Shown piece after piece: positions 41,101 through 51,100 of a DNA stretch of 64,000 nt (position 1 is its first letter; every line of letters begins with the position of its first letter). Made by a program: the position numbers and the translations under genes. Below the pieces are notes generated by a model, which worked only from the letters and a program-made list of their open reading frames with translations, had not been told where the DNA came from and did not search any database. Source of the stretch: Pleurodeles waltl (Eukaryota; Chordata; Amphibia; Caudata; Salamandridae); assembly GCF_031143425.1 (NCBI RefSeq), contig NC_090446.1, positions 1,549,188,749 to 1,549,252,748 of the forward strand. Direction: 5' to 3'.

Positions 41101-44100
41101 GAGGGCGCTCTTAAATCATATACCAGACACAGGAGAGGATGCTCCTAAACCAGATCGCTGACACATGGGAAAGCCCACACACAACAAGTCTTTGAGACAG
41201 GACCAAGTACACCCACAGCAGATCCCTGACACAGGAGATGGCGCTCCTATACCAGATCCCTGACACAGGAGAGGGCGCTCCTAAACCAGATCCCTGACAC
41301 AGGACAGGGTGCTCCTTAACCAGGTCCATGACACAGGAGAGGGCGCTTGTAAACAAGATCCCTGACACAGGACAGGGCGCTCCTATCTCAGATCCCTGAC
41401 ACAGGAGACGCAACTCCTAAATAAGATCCCTGACACAGGAGAGGGCGCTCCTAAACCAGATTCCTGACGTAGGGAAAAGCCCACCCAGAATAGGTCTTTG
41501 AGACAGGACCAAGTACACCCACAGCAGATCTCTGACACAGGAGAGGGCACTCCTAAACCAGATCACTGACACAGGAGAAGGTGCTCCTAAACCAGATCCC
41601 TGACACAGGAGAGGCCACTCCTAAACCAGATCCCTGACACAGGAGAGGGCGCTCCTATTCCAGATCCCTGACACAGGACAGGGTGCTCCTATGCCAGATC
41701 CCTGACACAGCAGAAGGCAATCCTAAACCAGATCTCCGACACAGGAGAGGGCGCTCCTATACCAGATCCCTGACACAGGACTGGGTGCTCCTTTACCAAA
41801 TCCCTGACACAGCAGAGGGCGATTCTATACCAGATCCCTGACACGGGAGAGGGCGCTCCTATACCAGATCCCTGACACAGCAGAGGGTTCTCCTAAACCA
41901 GATACCTGACACAGGAGAGGGCGCTCCTATACCACATCCATGACAAATCAGAGGGAGCTCCTAAACCAGATCCGTGACACAGGAGATGGCGCTCCTAAAC
42001 AAGATCCCTGACACAGGAGAGGCCACTCCTAAACCAGATCCCTGACACAGGAGAGGGTGCTCCTATACCAGATCTCTCACACAGGACAAGGTGCTCCTAT
42101 ACCAGACCCCTGACATAGTAGAAGGCACTGCTAAACCAGATCTCTGACACAGGAGAGGGCGCTCCTATACCAGATCCCTAACAGAGGACTGAGTGCTCCT
42201 TTACCAGAACCCTGATACAGCAGAGGGCACTCCTAGACCAGAACCTTGACACAGGAGAGGGCGCTCCTGTACCAGATCCCTGACACAGGTCAGGGTGATT
42301 CTATACCAGATCCCTGACACAGCAGAGGGCACTCCTAAACCAGATCCCTGACAAAGGAGAGGGCGTTCCTAAACCAGATCCCTCACACAGGGGAAAGCCC
42401 ACACACAACAGGTCTTTGAGACAGGACCAAGTACACCCACAGCAGCTCTCTGACACTAGAGAGGGCGCTCCTAAACCAGATCCCTGACACAGGAGAGGGT
42501 GCTTTTAAAGCAGATCCCTGACACAGGAGAGGTCACTCCTAAATCAGATCCCTGACACAGGAGAGAGCGCTCCTAAACCAGATCCCTGACACAGGAGAGA
42601 GCGCTCCTAAGCCAGATCCCTTACACAGGAGAGAGCGCTCCTAAATCAGATCCCTGACACAGGAGAGGGCGCTCCTAAACCAGATCTCTGACACAGCAGA
42701 AGGCGCTCCTAAACCAGATCCCTGACACAGGAGAGGGCGCTCCTATACCACATCCCTGACACAGGAGAGGGCGCTCCTAAAACAGATCCCTGACACAGGA
42801 GAGGGTGCTCCTAAACCAGATCCCTGATGCAGGAGAGGGTGCTCCTAAGCAAGATCCCTCACACAGGAGAGGGTGCTCCTATACCACATCTCTGAAACAG
42901 GAGAGGGCGCTCCTAAACCAGATCCCTGACACAGGACAGGGTGCTCCTAAGCCAGATCCCTTACACAGGACAGGGTGCTGCTATATCAGATCCCTGAAAC
43001 AGCAGATGGTGCTTCTATGCCAGATCCCTGACACAGCAGAGGGCACTCCTAAACTTGATCCCTGACACAGGAGATGCCGCTCCTATACCACATCCCTGTC
43101 ACAGGAGAGGGCGCTCCTAAACCAGATCCCTGACACAGTGGAGAGCCCACACACAACAGGTCTTTGAGACAGGACCAAGTACACCCACAGCAGATCCCTG
43201 ACAGAGGAGAGGGTGCTCCTATACCAGATCCATGACACTGGAGGGGGTGCTCCTAAACCAGATCCCTGACACAGGAGAGGGCACTCCTAAACCAGATCCC
43301 TGACACAGGAGAGGCCACTCCTAAACCAGATCCCTGGCACAGGAGAGGGCGTTCCTGCACCAGATCCCTGACACAGGACAGGGCACTCCTAAACCAGATC
43401 TCTGACACAGGAGAGGGTGCTCCTAAAGCAGATCCCTGACACAGGACTGGGTGCTCCTTTACCAGATCCCTGACACAGCATAGTGCCCTCCTAGACTAGA
43501 ACCCTGACACAGGAGAGGGCGCTCCTCTACCAGAACCCTGACACAGGTCAGGGTGCTCCTAAACCAGATCCCTGACACAGGAGCTGGCACTCCTAAACCA
43601 GAACCTGACACAGGAGAGGGCGCTCCTAAACCAGGTCCCTGACACAGGAGAGGGTGCTCCTAAACCAGATCCCTGACACAGGAGTGGGTGCTCCTAAACC
43701 AGATCCCTGACACAGGAGAGGGCGCTCCTAAACCAGATCCCTCACACAGGAGAGGGTGCTCCCATACCACATCTCTGAAACAGGAGAGGGTGCTCCTAAA
43801 CCAGATCCCTGACACAGGACAGGGTGCTCCTATACCAGATCCCTGACACAGCAGAGGGTGCTTGTATTCCAGATCCCTGACACAGCAGAGGGCACTCCTA
43901 AACCTGATCCCTGACACAGGAGATGCCGCTCCTTTACCACATCTCGGACACAGGAGAGAGCGCTCCTAAACCAGATCCCTGGCACAGGGGAAAGCCCACA
44001 CACAACAGGTCTTTGAGACAGGACCAAGTACACCCACAGCAGATCCTTGACACAGGAGAGGGCGCTCCTATACCAGATCCATGACACTGGAGGGTGTGCT

Positions 44101-44386
44101 CCTAAACCAGATGCCGCTCCTATACCACATCTCTGCCACAGGAGAGAGCGCTCCTAAACCAGATCCCTGAGACAGGGAAAAGCCCACACACAACAGGTCT
44201 TTGAGACAGGACCAAGTACACCCACAGCAGATCCTTGACACAGGAGAGGGCGCTCCTATACCAGATCCATGACACTGGAGGGTGTGCTCCTAAACCAGAT
44301 CCCTGACACAGGAGAGGGCGCTCTTAAACCAGATCACTGACACAGGAGAGGGCGCTCCTATACCAGATCGCTGACACAGGAGAGGG
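32185..44386. repeat. Array segment with recurring 1.7-3.2 kb blocks
   Basis: The marker CCACATCCATGACAAATCA occurs at about 32,211, 33,910, 36,289, 38,770 and 41,942. Spacings are 1,699, 2,379, 2,481 and 3,172 bp, the first three within 1 bp of 50, 70 and 73 units. A second marker, an approximately 300-bp stretch with minus-strand reading MRLLCQGSG, occurs at 35,468, 37,955 and 41,111 and also at 17,734, 28,534 and 30,948. The blocks are therefore shared with copies 1 and 2 but in different order and size. The end (43,660-44,087) resembles 6,959-7,260 of copy 0. No gene is seen. Confidence 0.75.
44382..44386 (+). repeat. Target-site duplication GAGGG, left
   Basis: Pairs with 47,907-47,911 around element A. 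Confidence 0.85.
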
Positions 44387-44901
44387 TGTAGGAAAGTACC
44401 ATCTTGCCTGGCATGTTACCCCCATTTTTCACTGTATATATGTTGTTTTAGTTGTATGTGTCACTGGGACCCTGCCAGCCAGGGCCCCAGTGCTCATAAG
44501 TGTGCCCTGTATGTGTTACCTGTGTTATGACTAACTGTCTCACTGAGGCTCTATCGAGAACCTCAGTGGTTATGCTCTCTCATTTCTTTCCAAATTGTCA
44601 CTAACAGGCTAGTGACCAATTTCACCAATTTACATTGGCATACTGGAACACCCTTACAATTCCCTAGTATATGGTACTGAGGTACCCAGAGTATTGGGGT
44701 TCCAGGAGATCCCTATGGGCTGCAGCATTTCTTTTGCCACCCATAGGGAGCTCTGACAATTCTAACACAGGCCTGCCACTGCAGCCTGAGTGAAATAACG
44801 TCCACGTTATTTCACAGCCATTTAGCACTGCACTTAAATAACTTATAAGTCACCTATATGTCTAACCTTTACCTGGTAAAGGTTGCGTGCTAAGTTACTT
44901 A

Positions 44902-45426
44902 GGCGGTCATTCTGACCGCGGCGGTCGGCGGTCGCCAAGCGGTTCCCGCCAAAGACCGCGGGGGCCATTCCGGCTTTCCCGCTGGGCCGGCGGGCGACCG
45001 CCAGAAGACCGCCGGCCGGCCCAGCGGGAAAGCCCCTTCAACAATGAAGCCGGCTCCGAATGGAGCCGGCGGAGTTGAAGGGGTGCGACAGGTGCAGTGG
45101 CACCCGTCGCGATTTTCAGTGTCTGCAAAGCAGACACTGAAAATCTTTATGGGGCCCTGTTAGGGGGCCCCATGACACCCGTTCCCGCCATCCTGTTCTT
45201 GGCGGTAATTACCGCCAGGAACAGGATGGCGGGAAGGGGGTCGGAATCCCATTGGTGGCGCTGCAAGCAGCGCCGCCAGGGCGGATTCCCTGGGCTAGCG
45301 GGAAACCGGCGGGAAACCGGCGGAAAACCGCTGGTTCCCCTTTTCTGACCGCGGCTTTACCGCCACGGTCAGAATCGCCCAGGAAGCACCGCCAGCCTGT
45401 TGGCGGTGCTTCCGCTGCCCTCCGCC
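44902..45426. mobile_element. Nested Harbinger-like MITE made of hairpins
   Basis: A 525-bp GC-rich block starting GGCGGTCATTCTGACC and ending CCCTCCGCC, flanked by TTA on both sides (44,899-44,901 and 45,427-45,429). The empty site is visible in element B: on its minus strand GTTACTTAGTATG, with TTA at 58,344-58,346. TTA target duplications are characteristic of PIF/Harbinger transposons. Ends share only the short inverted repeat GGCGG/CCGCC plus an inner ATTCTGACCG-GGCGGT motif near both ends. The inside is a chain of separate hairpins (44,972-45,034; 45,033-45,083; 45,085-45,110; 45,111-45,145; 45,149-45,173; 45,182-45,235; 45,257-45,274; 45,343-45,374; 45,382-45,413). No transposase is encoded; open frames here (for example 44,887-45,078) are artefacts. 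Confidence 0.78.
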
Positions 45427-46211
45427 TTAGTGTGTGGGCACCCTGGCACTAGCCAAGGTGCCCCCACATTGTTCAGGGCAAATTCCCCAGACTTTGTGAG
45501 TGCGGGGACACCATTACACGCGTGCACTACACATAGGTCACTACCTATGTGTAGCTTCACAATGGTAACTCCGAATATGGCCATGTAACATGTCTATGAT
45601 CATGGAATTGCCCCCTCTATGCTATCCTGGCATTGTTGGCACAATCCCATGATCCCACGGGTATGTAACACAGACCCAGGTACTGCCAAACTGCCTTTTC
45701 AGGGGTTTCAATGCAGCTGCTGCTGCTGCCAACCCCTCAGACAGGTTTCTGCCCTCTTGGGGTCCAGCCAGGCTTGGCCTAGGATGGCAGAACAAAGGAC
45801 TTCCTCAGAGAGAGGGTGTTACACCCTCTCCCTTTGGAAAAAGGTGTTAAGGCAGGGGAGGAGTAGCTTCCCCCAGCCTCTGGAAATGCTTTCATGGGCA
45901 CAGATGGTGCCCATTTCTGCATAAGCCATTCTACACCTGTTCAGGGACCCCTCAGCCCTGCTCTGGCGCGAAACTGGACAAAGGAAAGGGGAGTGACTAC
46001 TCCCCTGACCTGCACCTCCCCTGGGAGGTGCCCAGAGCTCCTCCAGTGTGCTCCAGACCTCTGCCATCTTGGAAACAGAGGTGCTGCTGGCACACTGGAC
46101 TGCTCTGAGTGGCCAGGGCCAGCAGGTGACGTCAGAGACTCCTTCTGATAGGCTCCTTCAGGTGTTGCTAGCCTATCCTCTCTCCTAGGTAGCCAAACCC
46201 TCTTTTCTGGC

Positions 46212-46218
46212 TATTTAG
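46212..46218 (+). promoter_or_regulatory. Possible TATA-like box of element A
   Basis: TATTTAG, followed by GGTCTCTGTCTCTGG. The same motif is present in element B on the minus strand (57,550-57,556). A start of transcription about 30 bp downstream would precede the conserved splice donor at 46,641. Weak on sequence alone. Confidence 0.3.
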
Positions 46219-46640
46219 GGTCTCTGTCTCTGGGGAATTCCTTGGATAACGAATGCAAGAGCTCATCAGAGTTCCTCTGCATCTCTCTCTTCACCTTCTG
46301 CCAAGGAATCGACTGCTGACCGCGCAGGAAGCCTGCAAAACTGCAACAAAGTAGCGAAGACGACTATTGCAACTCTGTAACGCTGATCCTGCCGCCTTCT
46401 CAACTGTTTTCCTGGTGGTGCATGCTGTGGGGGTAGTCTGCCTCCTCTCTGCACTAGAAGCTCCGAAGAAATCTCCCGTGGATCGACAGAATCGTCCCCC
46501 TGCAACCGCAGGCACCAAAGAACTGCATCACCGGTCCTCTGGGTCTCCTCTCAGCACGACGAGCGAGGTCCCTTGAATCCAGCAACTCTGTCCAAGTGAC
46601 TCCCACAGTCCAGTGACTCTTCAGTCCAAGTTTGGTGGAG

Positions 46641-46646
46641 GTAAGT
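46641..46646 (+). promoter_or_regulatory. Conserved splice-donor-like site in element A
   Basis: TGGAG|GTAAGTCC. It is conserved in element B (minus strand, 57,128-57,133), and the equivalent place in element C (59,181-59,186) reads GGTGAGC, also a valid donor. Conservation across three diverged copies hints at use in element transcripts. Confidence 0.4.
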
Positions 46647-47658
46647 CCTTGCCTCCCCACGCCAGACTGCATTGCTGGGAACCACGTGTTTTGCAGCTAC
46701 TCCGGCTCCTGTGCACTTTCCGAGGGAATCCTTTGTGCACAGCCAAGCCTGGGTCCACGGCACTCTAACCTGCATTGCACGACCTCCTGAGTTGTCTTCT
46801 GGCGGCGTGGGTCTCCTTTGTGCAACCTCGGGTGAGCACCATTTCACTCCAGTTTGTAGTGCCTGTTCCGGCACTTCTGCGGGTGCTGCCTGCTTCTGAG
46901 AGGGCTCCTTGGCTTGCTGGGCGCCTCTCTGTCCCCTGACGCAATTGGCGACATCCTGGTCCCTACTGGGCCACAGCAGCATCCAAAAACCCTAACTGCA
47001 CGACTTGCAGCTAGCAAGGCTTGTTTGTGGTCTTTCTTCAGAAAAACACTTCTGCACGACTCTTCACGACGTGGGACATCCATCCTCCAAAGGATAAGTT
47101 TCTAGCCCTTATCGGTCCTGCAGAATCCTCAGCTTCTACTGCCTAGTAGCAGCTTCTTTGCACCCACAGCTGGCATTTCCTGGGCATCTGTCCACTCTCA
47201 ACTTGATCGTGACTTTTGGACTTGGTCCCCTTGTTCCACAGGTACCCTCGTCTGGAAATGCATTGTTGTTGCATTGCTGGTGTTGGTCTTTCCTGCAGAA
47301 TTCCCCTATCACGACTTCTGTGCTCTTTGGGGAACTTTAGTGCACTTTGCACTCACTTTTCAGGGTCTTGGGGTGGGCTATTTTTCGAACCCTCACTGTT
47401 TTCTTACAGCCCCAGCGACCCTCTACAAGGTCACATAGGTTTGGGGTCCATTTGTGGTTTGCATTCCACTTTTGGAGTATATGGTTTGTGTTGCCCCTAT
47501 CCCTATGTGTCCCCATTGCATCCTATTGTAACTATACATTGTTTGCACTGTTTTCTAATACTATACTGCATATTTTTGGTATTATGTACATATATCTTGT
47601 GTATATTTGCTATCCTCATACTGAGGGTACTCACTGAGATACTTTGGCATATTGTCAT

Positions 47659-47681
47659 AAAAATAAAGTACCTTTATTTTT
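47659..47681. promoter_or_regulatory. Palindromic polyadenylation signal, element A
   Basis: AAAAATAAAG, 3 nt, CTTTATTTTT: perfect 10-bp arms that place AATAAA on both strands. It lies about 240 bp before the element's 3' end, where an LTR would have its R/U5 border. Element B has the same arrangement (56,109-56,131 on the plus strand). Confidence 0.6.
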
Positions 47682-47906
47682 AGTATATCTGTGTATTGTG
47701 TTTTCTTATGATATTGTGCAAGTGACACTAGTGGTACTGTAGGAGCTTCACTCGTCTCCTAGTTCAGCCTAAGCTGCTCTGCTAAGCTACCATTATCTAT
47801 CAGCCTAAGCTGCTAGACACCCTATACACTAATAAGGGATACCTGGGCCTGGTGCAAGGTGCAAGTACCCCTTGGTACTCACTACAAGTCAGTCCAGCCT
47901 CCTACA

Positions 47907-47911
47907 GAGGG
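47907..47911 (+). repeat. Target-site duplication GAGGG, right
   Basis: Pairs with 44,382-44,386; the array unit resumes directly as TGCTCCTAAAC. Confidence 0.85.
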
Positions 47912-48165
47912 TGCTCCTAAACAAGATCGCTGACACAGGAGAGGGCGATCTTAAACAAGATCCCTGACACAGGAGAGGGTGCTTTTATGCCAGATCCCTG
48001 ACACAGGAGCTGGCATTCCTAAACCAGAACCTGACACAGGAGAGGAGCGCTCTTAAACAAGATCCCTGACATACGGGAAAGCACACCCAGAACAGGTGTT
48101 TGAGACAGGACCAAGTACAGCCACAGCAGATCTCTGACACAGGAGAGGGTGCTCCTAAACCAGAT

Positions 48166-48193
48166 CCCTGACACTGGAGATGGCGCTCCAGAT
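48166..48193. repeat. 28-bp short unit variant
   Basis: A monomer missing 6 bp (TAAACC region), so GCTCC runs straight into AGATCCCTG. The same variant appears near 48,310, 48,540, 49,060, 51,230, 51,705, 52,665 and 52,920, and I did not see it left of element A. It marks the right-hand subfamily. Confidence 0.8.
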
Positions 48194-51100
48194 CCCTGAT
48201 ACAGGAGAGGGCACTCAAACCAGATCTCTGACACAGTAGAGGGCGCTCCCATACCAGATCGCTGACACAGGAGAGGGCTCTCTTAAACCAGATCCCAGAC
48301 ATAGGAGATGGCACTCCAGATCCCTGATACAGGAGAGGGCGCACTTAAACCAGATCTCTGACACAGTAGAGGGCGCTCCCATACCAGATCGCTGACACAG
48401 GAGAGGGAGCTCTTAAACAAGATCCCTGATACAGGAGAGGATGCTCTTAAACCAGATCGCTGGCACAGGAGAAGGTGATCTTAAACCAGATCCCTGAAAC
48501 AGGAGAGGGCGCTCTTAAACCAGATCCCTGACACTGGAGATGGCGTTCCAGATCCCTGACACAGGAGAGGCCACTCCGAAACCAGATCCCTGACACAGGA
48601 GAGGGTGCTCTTAAACCAGATCACTGACACAGGAGAGGGCGCTCCTATACCAGATCCCTGACACAGGAGAGGGAGCTCTTAAACAACATCTCTGACAAAG
48701 GAGAGGGTGCTCTTATACCAGATCCCTGACACATGAGCTGGCTCTCCTAAACCAGAACCTGACACAGGAGAGGGCGCTCTTCAACCAGATCCCTGACATA
48801 GGGGAAAGCCCAACCATAACAGGTCTTTGAGACAGGACCACGTACACCCACAGCAGCTCTCTGACACAGGAGAGGGCACTCCTAAACCAGATCCCTGACA
48901 CAGGAGAGGGCGCTCCTAAACCAGATCTTTCACACAGGAGAGGGTGCTCTTAAACCAGATCCCTGACACAGATCCATGACACTGGAGGGTGTGCTCCCAA
49001 ACAAGATCCCTGAAACAGGAGAGGGTGCTCTTAAACCAGATCACTGACACTGCAGATGGCGCTCCAGATCCCTGACACAGGAGAGGGCACTCCTAAGCCA
49101 GATCCCTTACACAGGAGAGGGCACTCTTAAACCAGATCACTGACACAGGAGAGGGCGCTCCTAAACAAGATCCCCGACACAGGAGAGAGCGCTCCTAAAC
49201 CAGATCCCTGACACAGGAGAGGGGGCGCCAGATCCAAGACACAGGAGAGGACGCTCCTAAACCAGATCCCTGACACAGGAGAGGGCGCTCCTATACCAGA
49301 TCACTGACACAGGAGAGGGCGATCTTAAACAAGATCCCTGACACAGGAGAGCGTGCTCTAATGCCAGATCCCTGACACTGGAGCTGGCATTCCTAAACCA
49401 GAACCTGACACAGGAGAGGGCGCTTTTAAACAAGATCCCTGACATATGGGAAAACCCACCCAGAACAGGTGTTTGAGACAGGACCAAGTAAAGCCACAGC
49501 AGATCTCTGACACAGGAGAGGGTGCTCCAAAACCAGATCCCTGACACAGGACAGGGCGCTCATATACCATATCCCTGACACAGGACAGGTTGCTCCTAAG
49601 GCAGGTCCCTGACAGAGATCCCTGACGCAGGAGAGGGCACTCTTAAACCAGATCTCTGACACAGAGGAAAGCCCACCCAGAACAGGTTTTGAGATAGGAG
49701 CCAGTACACCCACTGCAGATCTCTGACAAAGGAGAGGGCGCTCCTGAACCAGATCCCTGACACAGGAGAGGGTGCTTGTAAACCAGATCACTGACTGGAG
49801 CTGGCGCTCGTAAACCAGATCCCTGACAAAGGAGAGGGCTCTCCTAAACCAGATCCCTGACACAGGAGCTGGAGCTCCTATACCAGATCCCTGACACAGG
49901 AGAGGGTGCTCCTAAACCAGATCCCTGACACAGGAGAGGGTGCTGTTCAACAGAATCCCTGACACAGGGGAAAGCCCACCCAGAACAGGTCTTTGGGAGA
50001 GGACCAAGTACACCCACAGCTAATCCCTGATACAGGCGAGGGCACTCCTTTGCCAGATCACTGACACAGGAGAGGGTGCTCTTAAACCAGATCCCTGACA
50101 CAGGAGAGGGTGCCCTTATACCAGATCTCTGACACAGGAGAGGGTGCTGTTAAACCAGATCCCTGACACAGAACAGGGTGCTCCTTAACCAGGTCCCTGA
50201 TACAGGACAGGGCGCTCTTAAACAAGATCCCTGACACAGGAGGTGGCGCTCCTATACCAGATCCCTGACACAGGAGAGGGAGCTCCTAAACCAGATCCCT
50301 GACACAGGACAGGGTTCTCCTTAACCAGGTCCCTGACACAGGAGAGGGTGCTCTTATACAAGATCCCTGACACAGGACAGGGTGCTCCTATACCAGATCC
50401 CTGACACAGGAGAGGGTGCTCCTAAACCAGACCCCTGACACAGGAGAGGGCGCTCCTAAACCAGATCCCTGACGTGGGGGAAAGCCCACCCAGAACAGGT
50501 CTTTGAGACAGAACCAAGTACACCCACAGCAGATCTCTGACACAGGAGAGGGCGCTCCTAAACCAGACCACTGACACAGGAGAGGGCGCTCCTAAACCAG
50601 ATCTCTGACACAGAGGAAAGCCCACCCAGAACAGGTCTTTGAGATAGGAGCCAGTACACCCACAGGAGATCTCTGACAAAGGAGAGGGCGCTCCTAAACC
50701 AGATCCCTGACACAGGAGAGGGCGCTCTTATACCAGATTCCTGACACAGGAGAGGGCGCTCCTAAACTAGATTCCTGACACAGGAGAGGGCGCTCCTAAA
50801 CTAGATTCCTGACACAGGAGAGGGCTCTCCTAAACCAGATCACTGACACAGGAGATGGCGCTCCTATACCAGATCCCTGACACAGGAGAGGGTGCTCCTA
50901 AACCTGATCCCTGACACTGGAGAGGGTGTTCCTAAACCAGACCCCTGACACAGGACAGGGCGCTCTTAAACCAGATCCCTGACACATGAGAGGGCGCTCT
51001 TAAATCAGATCCCTGACACAGGAGACGATGCTCTTGAATCAGATCCCTGACACAGGAGAGGGTGCTCCTAAACAAGATCCCTGATACAGGAGATGGCGCT

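Larger units (their letters stand above)
1..44386. repeat. 34-bp minisatellite array, main block
   Basis: The whole stretch is tandem copies of a 34-bp unit; a typical one is 1,219-1,252. The conserved core reads GACACAGGAGAGGG, followed by a Y-GCTCCT step and an AAACCAGAT end. Common variants replace AAACCAGAT with ATACCACAT, or GGAGAGGG with GCAGAGGG. The period was measured directly between neighbouring CCCTGACAC starts. The array continues beyond the left edge of the window. No host gene is visible inside it. On the minus strand two of the three frames through a unit lack stops and the third meets TAG (CTGGTTTAG), so minus-strand open frames of 60-145 codons arise by chance wherever a variant unit removes that TAG. 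They all translate to the same cyclic 34-residue pattern and should not be annotated as genes. Family unknown to me; call it a minisatellite or satellite. Confidence 0.97.
44387..47906 (+). mobile_element. Element A: 3.5-kb TG...CA element, probable solo LTR
   Basis: Starts TGTAGGAAAG and ends CCTCCTACA, so its termini form a 7-bp inverted repeat (TGTAGGA/TCCTACA). It is flanked by GAGGG on both sides (44,382-44,386 and 47,907-47,911). Removing the element and one GAGGG leaves a normal 34-bp unit, so the insertion is certain. TG/CA ends, a 5-bp target duplication and an AATAAA signal about 240 bp before the 3' end fit an LTR. No pol-like or gag-like protein is readable in any frame, so I infer a solo LTR or a large non-autonomous element. 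Without the nested 525-bp insert it is 2,995 bp, close to the 2,975 bp of element B. A TATTTAG box (46,212-46,218) and a GTAAGT splice donor (46,641-46,646) are kept in B. The short open frames here look like chance. Confidence 0.8.

Noticed and set aside
44887..45348. Arginine- and proline-rich open frames in the GC-rich block
   Set aside because: They coincide with the hairpin chain of the MITE, where palindromes create mirror frames on both strands.
46551..46982. 143-codon minus-strand frame in element A
   Set aside because: Not recognisable, antisense to the element, and crosses the conserved splice donor; probably chance in GC-rich DNA.
47216..47683. 155-codon hydrophobic plus-strand frame at the end of element A, like a membrane protein
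   Set aside because: The hydrophobicity comes from T-rich DNA near the polyA signal; element B has no matching frame that I could follow.
49426..49863. Longest open frame in the array (145 codons, minus strand)
   Set aside because: It is a run of the 34-residue translation of the repeat, and similar frames overlap it in other phases. No start context, domain or independent support.
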